From positions 1-26,004 of the forward strand of contig CAJTXH010000028.1 in the NCBI GenBank assembly GCA_910580005.1: DNA of 26,004 bases, in the 5' to 3' direction. Of the stretch, positions 1-7,360 are shown one piece after another; the first letter of the stretch is position 1; every line of letters starts with the position of its first letter. The notes under the pieces were generated by a model. It was not told the DNA's origin, searched no databases, and saw nothing but the letters and a program-made list of their open reading frames with translations. Source of the DNA: an uncultured Lachnospiraceae bacterium (lineage in GTDB: Bacteria > Bacillota > Clostridia > Lachnospirales > Lachnospiraceae). The translations under genes were made by a program, and so were the position numbers.

Positions 1-614
1 CGCTGTAAAAGGTTTTCGCCAGAGTTTTCTTCAAGGATACTGCATAAGCATGGAGGTATTACATTTCTGTTTTTTATGTTTAAAGCAACTTTAGCCATTG
101 CCTGTAAGTATTCTTTCTTCTGGTTATGGTCCAGGTTTAAACATACAGCCTTGTCTGATTGAAGTTCCATTATATATGATAATTCTGATGACAGTTTTTT
201 AAATAAAGGATTCCACCAGAATACCGCACATATAAGTTCCATAATTAGTTTAATAAAATGATGCTTAAACCTGTAATGTGAGATTTCATGCATAAATATA
301 ACCAGCAGTTCACTATTATTAAACTTTATATCTGGTAAAATTATAACCGGATGGAACAGCCCTGTAATGGCAGGGGAGTTTACATAAGCATGGACTATAA
401 TTTTAATGCCAGGTATATTATTATGTAAATCTGCTTTAGCAAATATTTTATATAAATTCTGGTCTTCTGAAGCTGGCTATGTCCTGCCGGGAATTTTGTC
501 TGCTATTTCGGAAGCGCTTAAGGCATCCTTAGTATTCCATAATACTTTCATTGTTTCCTCTTCTTTAGGAGGTAAGTAAAAGAAATCTGGTGTTGTCTTG
601 CTCTTATTTGCCAT
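1..614 (-). pseudogene. Collapsed second copy of the BlaI repressor / M56 protease pair
   Basis: This minus-strand segment is a close copy of the intact pair at 4282-5929. Positions 1-476 match 4631-5106 (M56 protease) with scattered substitutions, and about 477-635 match 5792-5940 (repressor start and leader). The two parts meet at GAAGCTGGC (469-477), which occurs twice in the intact copy (5099-5107 and 5784-5792), so 685 bp were lost between 9-bp direct repeats. By codon phase the join is in frame: the repressor N-terminus would run into the protease. The Trp codon of the intact repressor at the junction (TGG) is TAG here (479-477), so only 45 codons from the ATG at 614 can be read. The protease part continues beyond the window edge. 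I see no route to a functional product. Confidence 0.9.
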
Positions 615-649
615 ATCTGTTTTCCTGCTTTCCTATAATTATTTTTTTA

Positions 650-678
650 ATTATATATACCTTTCTGTTTTTTGTTAA
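650..678 (-). promoter_or_regulatory. Promoter of the collapsed BlaI/M56 copy
   Basis: TTAACA (678-673) and TATAAT (655-650) are separated by 17 bp and face the pseudogene. The intact copy has TTGACA-N17-TATAAT at the equivalent place (6071-6043), so the promoter appears retained although the gene is broken. Confidence 0.6.
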
Positions 679-727
679 TCATAAAATATTATAAAAAGTT
701 TTTTTGAAAGAAATTATAAAAAGGATA

Positions 728-756
728 TTGACAGATAGAAAAAATAAATATATAAT
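728..756 (+). promoter_or_regulatory. Consensus sigma-A-type promoter
   Basis: TTGACA (728-733), a 17-bp spacer and TATAAT (751-756) form a perfect consensus promoter. It diverges from the pseudogene promoter and points to the secreted protein gene at 1061, which would give a leader of about 300 bases. Positions 757-1060 are extremely AT-rich. I see no ORF, stable hairpin or known riboswitch in them. Confidence 0.7.
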
Positions 757-1060
757 AATGAAAATATTTTGAAATATAAAATCTTTTAATTATTATTTAT
801 GATTATATCAGTTATAAGTAATAGTTTGTTATATACTATATAAGTATAGCATATATGTTTTTCTATAATACCTGCTATATTGTAATTAGAATATAATAAA
901 TGTTATAGAGGATATAATCGTTTAGGTAAGAAAAATTTGCATTATAGGGAAAGGGATAAAGTATTTTTAAATAATTTAGCGTTGTAAAAGGCAGTCCAGA
1001 ATAATTATAATTTTACATAATTGTTTGTGCTATCGATTGAAAGGCATGGTGAGGGAGTAT

Positions 1061-2773
1061 ATGAAAAAAAAGATAATTTGTGCAATTATGATATTATTAA
1101 TAACACCAGTGATATGTTTTAGTATAATAAAGGCACATAATAATAAAATAAATAATCATGATAATACAGATTTGCATAATAAAGAAGTAAAAAGCAGCAG
1201 TTTTATTAATGAAGAAAACAAGTTAATTTATTCATTTCCAGTTAATAAAGAAAATTCAGCAGGTTATGAGCCTGCAAAAGAGCATGAGGAAGTCAGACCC
1301 GATGCTTTTTGTATTTCTGGGGATAATTTATTTATTGATGATACAGTAAATAACAGTATTATAGTATATGATAATGGCGTTTACAAAAAGGAAATTGAAC
1401 TACAGAATAATATGGATGCAATATTAATGTTTTATGATTTTACAAATGACAGGCTGAAAATAGTTTATGAAGATTTATACAGGGAAGATGGGACGGATTT
1501 ATATTTATATATGACATCTGTCTGTGTTTCAGAAGATAATAAAGCCAAAAAAGGAAAGAAAATATGCAAAAATAATAAAATGCCTATAAACTATTGTTTT
1601 GACATGGACGGGAATTTAATAACAGAATATCTGGGAGAACCTGCCAGTCTTGCTTATATTGATGAAATGCAGATAAACAGGGATGTACTAACATTAGGAG
1701 ATAGTATAAGTTATGATTTGTGTACTACTTATAAAAATAAGCCGGATGGAAACATTGTTACTGAATATATATTAAAGAATGATTTAGAAAATGCTGGTAT
1801 ATATGCAGTCCCAGAAAACCATAAAGATGCATTGGGCAGAGGAAATATCCAGGTTACAAAAGACGGGAAAATATACCAGATGGTAGTGGAGTTAACTGGC
1901 ATCAGGATATACCAGTTATGTGAAAGGACAGACGGCATGGCAGAGCAAAACAAACTTGTCAGAACTGCCGGAAATATTAATGAGAATTACAAGGAAAATA
2001 CCAAAAATAATAAAAACACTTTAATTTATTCATTTCCATATAATGAAGAAAATACAGAAACCAGACCAGATGCTTTTTGTATTTCTGGAAATTCTTTATT
2101 TATTGATGATAATCTGGACAACAGGATTATAGTTTATGATAAGGGCATTTACAAGAAGGAAATTAAATTGCAATCTGGCATGGATGTAAAACTATTGTAT
2201 TATGATCCCCAAAATGATAATTTAAAAATGGTTTATGAGGATTTGTCCAGGCGGGATGACAGAGATTTATATTTATATATGGCATCTGCCTGTGTTTCAA
2301 AAGATAGTAAAGCAAAAAAAGGTGATATTATTTGTAAAAATAATGAAATGCCATTATTTTATTGCTTTGACGTAGATGGAAATTTAGTTACACAATATCC
2401 TGAAGGGCCTGGTGCTCTTTCTTATATTGATGAATGGTCAGTAAACAGGGATGTATTGTCATCAGATGATGGAATAAGTTATGAATTATGTACAACTTGT
2501 GCAGGTATTCCTGGAAAGGATGCTGGCAAATATGTTATCAGGGAGTATATATTAAAAGATGGAGTGAAAGATGGATGTGTATATGCAATACCAGAAAAAC
2601 ATGAAGATATCCTTGGAAGAGGGAATATCCAGGTTACAAAAGAAGGCAGCATATACCAGATGGCAGTAGATTCAACTGGTATAAAAATATACCAGTTACA
2701 TGAAGTGGTCTGCGGTAATAGAAACCAGGCAGCGGAAAATGCATTTGAAAGGATATCTGGAAAAATTAATTAA
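1061..2773 (+). CDS. Secreted or membrane-anchored protein with tandemly duplicated propeller-like domain
   Basis: The predicted product is 570 residues from ATG 1061, chosen because GGTGAGGG lies just upstream and the N-terminus is then MKKK followed by a hydrophobic stretch (signal peptide or anchor). An in-frame TTG at 1025 would bury that signal. The mature part is two copies of one domain of about 230 residues, joined by a short Asn/Lys-rich linker. Each copy begins LIYSFP, then RPDAFCISG, LFIDD, IIVYD and YKKEI, and ends RGNIQVTK, IYQM, TGI, IYQL. The RPDAF...LFIDD...IIVYD pattern resembles blades of NHL or six-bladed beta-propellers, but no characterised family was recognised. Conserved cysteines (CISG, SVCVS/SACVS, ICKNN) recur in both halves. 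Its neighbours are a broken protease/repressor pair upstream and a nuclease remnant downstream. Function unknown; extracellular sensing or binding is only a guess. Confidence 0.75.
   Translation: MKKKIICAIMILLITPVICFSIIKAHNNKINNHDNTDLHNKEVKSSSFINEENKLIYSFPVNKENSAGYEPAKEHEEVRPDAFCISGDNLFIDDTVNNSIIVYDNGVYKKEIELQNNMDAILMFYDFTNDRLKIVYEDLYREDGTDLYLYMTSVCVSEDNKAKKGKKICKNNKMPINYCFDMDGNLITEYLGEPASLAYIDEMQINRDVLTLGDSISYDLCTTYKNKPDGNIVTEYILKNDLENAGIYAVPENHKDALGRGNIQVTKDGKIYQMVVELTGIRIYQLCERTDGMAEQNKLVRTAGNINENYKENTKNNKNTLIYSFPYNEENTETRPDAFCISGNSLFIDDNLDNRIIVYDKGIYKKEIKLQSGMDVKLLYYDPQNDNLKMVYEDLSRRDDRDLYLYMASACVSKDSKAKKGDIICKNNEMPLFYCFDVDGNLVTQYPEGPGALSYIDEWSVNRDVLSSDDGISYELCTTCAGIPGKDAGKYVIREYILKDGVKDGCVYAIPEKHEDILGRGNIQVTKEGSIYQMAVDSTGIKIYQLHEVVCGNRNQAAENAFERISGKIN
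1223..2702 (+). repeat. Intragenic tandem duplication of about 0.7 kb
   Basis: Positions 1223-1920 and 2021-2702 encode homologous domains in the same frame. The offset is 798 at the 5' end (TTAATTTATTCATTTCCA at 1223 and 2021) and about 780 at the 3' end (AATATCCAGGTTACAAAAGA), so small indels have accumulated. The copies have diverged at many positions, so the duplication is not recent. Confidence 0.85.
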
Positions 2774-2790
2774 AATTATTAATGAACATA

Positions 2791-2819
2791 TTGACAAATC
2801 AATAGAATTTTTTTATATA
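2791..2819 (+). promoter_or_regulatory. Promoter-like element upstream of the Rpn remnant
   Basis: TTGACA (2791-2796), 17 bp, then TATATA (2814-2819). The local context CATATTGACAAA also precedes the lipoprotein gene at 7465. Downstream to 2988 the sequence is AT-rich with no recognisable gene, so a gene once driven from here may have been lost. Confidence 0.5.
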
Positions 2820-2988
2820 TAAAACTATTTTACATAATAAAATAATTTTAGGATAAATATACAATATAAATAAATATGCATAGAATAAAAAATAATATAT
2901 TTCAGTTATTTAATAATAAGATATATTTATATATTTTACTGCATTATATAAAATTGTGACAAACTTTTTAGAGCCATCATAAGATTAA

Positions 2989-3228
2989 ATGATAAATGCT
3001 TTAAAAAAATATCTGTCATTTGAAAAAGGAAGAAAAGTTTTCAGACAGTACTTACAAGATGAATTACAATATAATGATGGTATAAAACAGGGAATAGAAC
3101 GTGGCATTGAGCAGGAACAGAAACAAATTATTTTAAATATGTACGAAGCGGGATGTGATGCAGAAACTATTTCAGGGCTGACTAAAATTTCTATGGAAAC
3201 TGTTAAAAGTGTGCTTAAAGATATTTGA
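2989..3228 (+). pseudogene. C-terminal remnant of an Rpn-type (PD-(D/E)XK) nuclease
   Basis: This is a 79-codon ORF with no convincing ribosome binding site. It encodes KGRKVFRQYLQDELQY, then the Gly-Ile-Glu/Gln repeat GIKQGIERGIEQEQKQ, then a small helical module (ILNMYEAGCDAETISGLTKIS). The GIEQGIEQG linker followed by such a module is typical of the C-terminus of Rpn-family recombination-promoting nucleases (PD-(D/E)XK nuclease family transposases), which are usually about 300 residues. The catalytic N-terminal domain is absent. The KGRKVF.QYLQ.ELQY block recurs at the end of the lipoprotein gene at 8163. It could be a short expressed peptide, but a decayed tail is more likely. Confidence 0.6.
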
Positions 3229-3233
3229 TATTT

Positions 3234-3268
3234 AAAAACCATGTACAGGCAATCTCTGCATGGTTTTT
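3234..3268 (+). terminator. Rho-independent terminator after the Rpn remnant
   Basis: AAAAACCATG (3234-3243) pairs perfectly with CATGGTTTTT (3259-3268), and the T-run is the end of the stem. The group II intron remnant begins 20 bases further on. Confidence 0.7.
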
Positions 3269-3287
3269 ATTTATGTACGCCTATTAT

Positions 3288-3661
3288 GTGCGCAATCTAA
3301 TCGGTGAAAGTCCGTAACATGCCCTAGTAGTGGGAAGTGTATAGCCAAGAGCAAGGGTGTCCATCGTGAAGTGGAATCTGGAGAAAGCTGGAGGCAAAAC
3401 TTTGGCCTGATGAACAGAAATCATATTAGGCTACAGTTAGGGATAAGGTTACATAACAAACTAAAGTCTAATAACTACCCGGGACTAGCTTCGTATTGCA
3501 GACTGCATTTAACAACAATAAACTCCGTGAACTTGGATACCCAACATTCACAGAGTTTTATCTGAAAGCATGTGAAAACTAATGAACCGCCGTATACGGA
3601 ACCGTATGTACGTTGGTGTGGGAGACCGGTAGATAAAATAATTATCTACCTCCTGCCTGGT
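3288..3661 (+). mobile_element. Group II intron remnant, reverse-transcriptase ORF deleted
   Basis: The 5' end GTGCGC (3288) starts a group II intron domain I: GGTGAAAGTCCG, GCAAGGGTGTCC, GTGGAATCTG, and a CATAACAAACTAAAGTC block match the conserved framework of bacterial introns. The 3' end is a recognisable domain V (about 3587-3630, from GAACCGCCGTATACGG through CCGTATGTACG) and a domain VI hairpin (GGTAGATAA / TTATCTACC), ending near 3661. Between them only the last 23 codons or so of the intron-encoded protein remain (about 3512-3580: LGYPTFTEFYLKACEN then TAA). About 1.8 kb of RT/maturase is missing compared with full-length relatives, so it cannot move by itself. It might still fold as a ribozyme if helped in trans. 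The 3' junction is inferred from the usual tail length after domain VI. Confidence 0.85.
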
Positions 3662-4029
3662 TTTGGCATTATATTATAAGCAGCCTGTTCCTTTGCAAGT
3701 TCAAGTAAGAGGTGGAGTACTGTCCATCCTGAATTAGAAGGGGTAAGTACTGCTTTATAGGTAACATGAATATTTTTATTATTACGCAGTTTAAAAAGTA
3801 TTTTGTCAAGCTTTTTACCATTAATGCCACAAAATAATATAAGGCTTTCATCAGGAACTTTTCCTGTAAAATGATTTGATTTTATAATATCTGTTTTGCC
3901 ATTGGCAATGTTTTGTAAAGAGTCATTGTACTGGAGTGTATCTGCTTCAATTACCTGTAAGTGCATTGGTACAAGGAGCTTTTTGATTTCTTCTGTACAG
4001 GATGTATTAAAAAGAACTGCTTTTTCCAT
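3646..4029 (-). CDS. DUF3783 family protein, C-terminus altered by the intron
   Basis: The predicted product is 127 residues. The ATG at 4029 is preferred over 4059 because AGAGG lies just upstream of it, and the earlier start would overlap the preceding gene. The sequence fits the DUF3783 family: VPDESLILFCGINGKKLD, then KAVLTPSNSGWT and LLLELAKEQAA, a block conserved in clostridial members of unknown function. It is the last gene of the minus-strand operon with the BlaI repressor, M56 protease and secreted peptide. The final residues (after NIMPK) and the stop codon come from the 3' end of the group II intron at 3646-3661, so the natural tail was replaced. The conserved core is complete. 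Probably cytoplasmic. Confidence 0.8.
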   Translation of the reverse strand: MEKAVLFNTSCTEEIKKLLVPMHLQVIEADTLQYNDSLQNIANGKTDIIKSNHFTGKVPDESLILFCGINGKKLDKILFKLRNNKNIHVTYKAVLTPSNSGWTVLHLLLELAKEQAAYNIMPKPGRR

Positions 4030-4048
4030 ATATAACCTCTTTCTAATA

Positions 4049-4285
4049 TTATTCAACAAGAGTCCATTCTAGTTCAAGCCATTTTTGTTTCGTATATGAC
4101 CATAATCTTTTATACGTGGTTCCATTTACTTTTTTGTATCTGTAGCCTGTTTTTTCAGTATAAGGCTGTATACCTTGATTTTCTGTTTCTGTTGCTTTTA
4201 CAACAGAATTACCATATAGAGAAATAATAGCAGGTGTAACAGATAAATTTAAAAATAATGCTGCTATAAATAATTTTTTCTTCAT
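4049..4285 (-). CDS. Small secreted peptide of the BlaI-M56 operon
   Basis: The predicted product is 78 residues: MKKK, a hydrophobic segment (about 5-25) and a likely signal-peptidase site after VVKA (about residue 31). That would leave a mature peptide of about 47 residues rich in Tyr, Trp and Lys (YRYKKVNG, YKRLWSYTKQKW, LEWTLVE). The ATG overlaps the TGA stop of the protease gene as ATGA, which indicates translational coupling. Short exported proteins with a Y.YK..NG..YKRLWSYT...W motif seem familiar beside M56/BlaI pairs in Lachnospiraceae; that is recollection, not a search result. Function unknown. It could be a substrate, a ligand or an effector controlled by the protease-repressor switch. 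Confidence 0.75.
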   Translation of the reverse strand: MKKKLFIAALFLNLSVTPAIISLYGNSVVKATETENQGIQPYTEKTGYRYKKVNGTTYKRLWSYTKQKWLELEWTLVE

Positions 4286-5514
4286 TGTAATTTCCTTTCT
4301 TTTTTTGCCTCTTCTTTATTTTCATATATTTTTATGCCCTCAAGATAAGGTAAATTACCAGGTGTTATTCCACCCAGAAATCTTCCAGAAGAAGTGTAAA
4401 GGCCATATCCATTACCTGATTTGGCAATAAAACATTCTGCAGCATCTATGGCATTTGAAGTATCTGCACTTGTATTCACTTCGCTGCTTTCCATATCTTC
4501 TGGTGTTGGTTCACTAAATGGCTGGCAAACAAAGGAGTATGATAACAGAAATATGGCAATAACCAGTGGAATAGTTATTATATCCAGTTTTTTTCTGGTC
4601 TGGTAATTATTTTCTGCAATCATTTTAAAACGCTGTAAAAGGTTTTCGCCAGAGTTTTCTTCCAGGATACTGCATAAGCATGGAGGTGTTACACTTCTGT
4701 TTTTTATGTTTACAGCAACTTTAGCCATTGCCTGTAAGTATTCTTTCTTCTGGTTATGGTTCAGGTTTAAACATACAGCCTTGTCTGATTGAAGTTCCAT
4801 TATATGTGATAATTCTGATGACAGTTTTTTAAATAAAGGATTCCACCAGAATACTGCACATATAAGTTCCATAACTATTTTAATAAAATGGTGTTTAAAC
4901 CTGTAATGTGAGATTTCATGCATAAATATACCCAGCAGTTCATTATTATTAAACTTTATATCTGGTAAAATTATAACTGGGTGGAAAAAACCTGTAATGG
5001 CAGGAGAGTTTACATAAGCATGGACTATAATTTTAATGCCAGGTATATTATTATGTAAATCTGCTTTAGCAAATATTCTATATAAATTCTGGTCTTCTGA
5101 AGCTGGCATAATATCAAGTGCATGTTTAAAACGCATGTATTCTTTTGTACGTCTGTAAATAATAAATATAGCAGGCGGAACCCATATAATGATAATAATT
5201 AATCCTGGAGTTAATGCCAAATAATGAAGCTGTATTAATGGTGTATTAAAGAAATGCATTATTTCTGGTAAAACTTTATCAAAATTTAAAGCTATAGTAT
5301 AGGGCATTTCTATTGGAATAAGTATTCTTGCTATACACGCTGCAATTAAAACAAGTAAAGTATATATTGAACAATGCTTTACAAAAAATAAATTTTTTCT
5401 TAAAGTAGAAATTCCAATTATAAAAATGCCAGTCCAGAATAAAGCAATACATACAGAATATATAGAAAAAGGTGTATATTCGTCAACAAATATATTACTG
5501 TTATAGTTAACCAT
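4282..5514 (-). CDS. M56 family (BlaR1-like) membrane zinc metalloprotease
   Basis: The predicted product is 410 residues. ATG 5514 is preferred over 5520 because AAGGAG stands 7 bases before it but only 1 base before 5520. Membrane segments lie at about 15-38, 47-68, 100-120 and 311-329. The zinc motif HEISH is at 199-203, with a probable third ligand Glu in MELQSDKAV (about 240). The extracellular C-terminus of about 80 residues is not a penicillin-binding transpeptidase domain, so the ligand is probably not a beta-lactam. By analogy with BlaR1/MecR1 it would sense an external signal and cause cleavage or release of the BlaI-type repressor encoded just upstream (8-bp gene overlap). It is coupled by ATGA to the small secreted peptide. 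A collapsed paralogue lies at 1-476. Confidence 0.88.
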   Translation of the reverse strand: MVNYNSNIFVDEYTPFSIYSVCIALFWTGIFIIGISTLRKNLFFVKHCSIYTLLVLIAACIARILIPIEMPYTIALNFDKVLPEIMHFFNTPLIQLHYLALTPGLIIIIIWVPPAIFIIYRRTKEYMRFKHALDIMPASEDQNLYRIFAKADLHNNIPGIKIIVHAYVNSPAITGFFHPVIILPDIKFNNNELLGIFMHEISHYRFKHHFIKIVMELICAVFWWNPLFKKLSSELSHIMELQSDKAVCLNLNHNQKKEYLQAMAKVAVNIKNRSVTPPCLCSILEENSGENLLQRFKMIAENNYQTRKKLDIITIPLVIAIFLLSYSFVCQPFSEPTPEDMESSEVNTSADTSNAIDAAECFIAKSGNGYGLYTSSGRFLGGITPGNLPYLEGIKIYENKEEAKKERKLQ

Positions 5515-5929
5515 TCCCATACTCCTTTATAATATCCTGTAAAGCATCAATAATATCATTTTTCTCAATGCCTGTATTGCCTAAAAGGGAAGATACCATT
5601 GAAGAACAGGCTTTCCTGCTGTCACCGTCTGGCTGGTAATATCTGGTAAACTGCATTGTTGCGTATTCATTAGCAGATATAACGGGACGGAAAAGCCTTC
5701 CATATGATTTGCCAAGCTTTGTTATACTGTCAACTTTTACAGCACCTTTGCTTTCAAGGCTGCGGATTATACCTTGTATAGAGGAAGCTGGCCATGTCCT
5801 TCCAGGAATTCTTTCTGCTATTTCAGAAGCGCTTAATGCATCCTTGGTACTCCATAATACTTTCATTGTTTCCTCTTCTTTAGGAGGTAAGTAAAAGAAA
5901 TCCAGTGTTGTTTTATTCTTATTTGCCAT
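5507..5929 (-). CDS. BlaI/MecI/CopY-type winged-helix repressor
   Basis: The predicted product is 140 residues starting at ATG 5929, with AGGAAA upstream. The N-terminal winged helix (about 15-80) has the family signature E.E.MKVLW......SASEIAERI...TWPASSIQGIIRSLESKGAVKV followed by the wing (GRLFRPVIS). The C-terminal half provides the dimerisation helices and ends IIDALQDIIKEYGNG. In known systems such a dimer represses its own operon until the partner M56 protease is activated. It is the first gene of the operon repressor, protease, secreted peptide, DUF3783. I did not find a clear TACA/TGTA operator near its promoter at 6043-6071. Confidence 0.9.
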   Translation of the reverse strand: MANKNKTTLDFFYLPPKEEETMKVLWSTKDALSASEIAERIPGRTWPASSIQGIIRSLESKGAVKVDSITKLGKSYGRLFRPVISANEYATMQFTRYYQPDGDSRKACSSMVSSLLGNTGIEKNDIIDALQDIIKEYGNG

Positions 5930-6042
5930 ATCTGTTTCCTGCTTTCTTAAATATTTTGTTGTTAATAAATTATATCCTGCTTTAATCTTGCCTTAAATAA
6001 TAAGAATATGCAGGATGTTAAATATATATTTATTCTTTTCTA

Positions 6043-6071
6043 ATTATATATTTTTTTTGGTTTTATGTCAA
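6043..6071 (-). promoter_or_regulatory. Consensus promoter of the BlaI-M56-peptide operon
   Basis: TTGACA (6071-6066), a 17-bp spacer and TATAAT (6048-6043) are an exact consensus, about 115 bases upstream of the repressor start. Such a strong promoter fits a repressor-controlled operon. The surrounding gap 5930-6258 is AT-rich; apart from this promoter and the hairpin at 6181-6220 I see nothing in it. Confidence 0.75.
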
Positions 6072-6180
6072 TTATAAAGTTTTATCAAAAGTTTTTTTAA
6101 AAAAAATTATTAAAACAATAATGACTAATATAAAAAAAGCATATATATAAGATAATAGATTTTTAAAAATAATGACATTT

Positions 6181-6220
6181 AGCCTGGTTTTGTGGTTTAA
6201 AATAGTGGAAAAACCAGGTT
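6181..6220 (-). terminator. Hairpin after the esterase gene
   Basis: CCTGGTTTT (6183-6191) and AAAACCAGG (6210-6218) form a perfect stem extended by two more pairs. It lies about 40 bases past the esterase stop on the minus strand. There is no strong T-run directly after it, so termination is only likely. Confidence 0.45.
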
Positions 6221-6258
6221 AAGATGGAGGATATACTGCCAATCTATACTTCCTGCAA

Positions 6259-6954
6259 TTATTTTTCTAAAATCCATTTAATTCCTGTTGCCATTCTTCT
6301 GGCAATACCTTTAAAGTGGCTGCCTTGGTTTAACTGGAATATAGTGTCAATTCCTTTATTTTTATAAAATTCAAATATTGCTTCTGTATTTTCCTGGACA
6401 GTTTTCAGATATGGATTTTTTGTTTTGCTCTCTGTATTGCCTAAAGACAGATATATACAGCCAGGATGTATCATTATTTTGTGTGAAAACACATATTCCT
6501 TAAAACCAGGAAACCAAAATGAGCCTGACACACTTGCTGCCCTTGTAAAAATATCTGTATGATAAATTGAGTATACCGCAAAAAGTCCTGCAAGGGAATA
6601 TCCTGTAATTGCCCGCCAGGAAATACTTCCCTGTATATGTTTTTCAGTTTCCGGAATTATTTTACCAGTTAAAATCTTCAAATATTTGTCTGCCCCGCCT
6701 GTAAAAGGTGTGTCATCTTTTAAAACAGGAGGAATATCCCAAGGCGGCATATCATTGTTCCATTCAAGAGAACTAATAGCCACAAGGGTAAAATATTTAC
6801 AACCCATTTCACGCAAAATTTTATATATACCGCCACCTTCATCTGAAAAGGTATTCAGATATACAACTGGACAATCTGGCCTGGAACTTGGATATATATC
6901 AATTTGTTTGCCATACATAGTAAACTGGTATTTATTTAAAAGATAATTTTCCAT
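6259..6954 (-). CDS. Alpha/beta-hydrolase, putative esterase
   Basis: The predicted product is 231 residues from ATG 6954, with GGGGGA six bases upstream. A GTG at 6969 is possible but lies on that ribosome binding site. The nucleophile elbow GYSLAG places the catalytic Ser at 120, and GSHF supplies a probable catalytic His at 213. The acid is likely near LGNTES (about 171-176). Length and order (VVYLN, then W..D.PPW, GYSLAG, SGSFWFPG, GSHF) fit the putative esterase family of IroE/esterase-D type serine hydrolases. There is no signal peptide, so it is probably cytoplasmic. It is a single-gene unit between the BlaI promoter and a decayed region. The substrate cannot be read from the sequence. 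Confidence 0.8.
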   Translation of the reverse strand: MENYLLNKYQFTMYGKQIDIYPSSRPDCPVVYLNTFSDEGGGIYKILREMGCKYFTLVAISSLEWNNDMPPWDIPPVLKDDTPFTGGADKYLKILTGKIIPETEKHIQGSISWRAITGYSLAGLFAVYSIYHTDIFTRAASVSGSFWFPGFKEYVFSHKIMIHPGCIYLSLGNTESKTKNPYLKTVQENTEAIFEFYKNKGIDTIFQLNQGSHFKGIARRMATGIKWILEK

Positions 6955-7084
6955 TTTGCATTCCCCCACATACTATATTGGTTTTTATTTGTATATTAAT
7001 GGTACTACATATGGAAATAAAATCAAGTATGTATATTATTAAAACTGACAAAGATATGTGTAATAAAATATATACTTATGTACA

Positions 7085-7182
7085 GCTGGACAGTAAGCCA
7101 TAGCATAGGTATTAATTCCAATCTATGAGAAACAGTTTCATGGCTATAGTTATGGATTTAGACCAAATAGATATGCACAACT
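7085..7182 (+). pseudogene. Decayed group II intron reverse-transcriptase fragment
   Basis: About 30 codons read Q-stop-AIA-stop-VLIPIYEKQF, then HGYSYGFRPNRYAQ. This is the conserved RT block usually written QQAIAQVL.PIYE..F...SYGFRPNR. The two stops fall where Gln codons are expected (CAA to TAA at 7094, CAG to TAG at 7106), and a one-base deletion is likely just before. No intron RNA ends were found here. The surrounding gap 6955-7464 otherwise holds only the hairpins at 7249-7308 and a promoter at 7332. Confidence 0.7.
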
Positions 7183-7248
7183 TGATTTTATAAAAAATCC
7201 AGATTACTTCATTCCTGTTTGCCATATATGTTTTTGTGTGTACATAAC

Positions 7249-7308
7249 CAGTGCTGAAAGCACTGATTTGTTACTATAAAGCCGTAAGGCTGAATAGTAA
7301 CAATTTTT
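7249..7308 (+). terminator. Two adjacent hairpins, the second terminator-like
   Basis: The first hairpin is CAGTGCT-GAA-AGCACTG (7249-7265), a perfect 7-bp stem. The second has outer arms TTGTTACTAT (7268-7277) and ATAGTAACAA (7294-7303), plus an inner AGCC-GTAA-GGCT stem-loop with a GNRA-type tetraloop, followed by TTTTT. No intact gene on the plus strand ends just upstream, so it may belong to a lost gene or a small structured RNA. Confidence 0.5.
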
Positions 7309-7331
7309 AAAATAAAACTGTAAGAAGCATA

Positions 7332-7360
7332 TTGACAAAGTTATAAAAAGGTTTTAGTAT
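7332..7360 (+). promoter_or_regulatory. Promoter of the lipoprotein gene
   Basis: TTGACA (7332-7337), 17 bp, then TAGTAT (7355-7360), about 105 bases upstream of the start at 7465. The CATATTGACAAA context resembles that at 2788. Confidence 0.6.

Noticed and set aside
3371..3565. A 64-codon plus-strand ORF
   Set aside because: It lies inside the group II intron RNA and crosses the deletion point; the sequence is explained by intron structure, and the true coding remnant (the RT C-terminus) is in another frame.
4282..5514. Beta-lactam sensor BlaR1 with resistance function
   Set aside because: There is no C-terminal transpeptidase-like sensor domain and no beta-lactamase gene nearby; only the M56 protease part is shared.
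6039..6075. A BlaI operator at the repressor promoter
   Set aside because: I looked for TACA/TGTA dyads at the -10/-35 region and found only general AT-rich symmetry, not enough to call a site.
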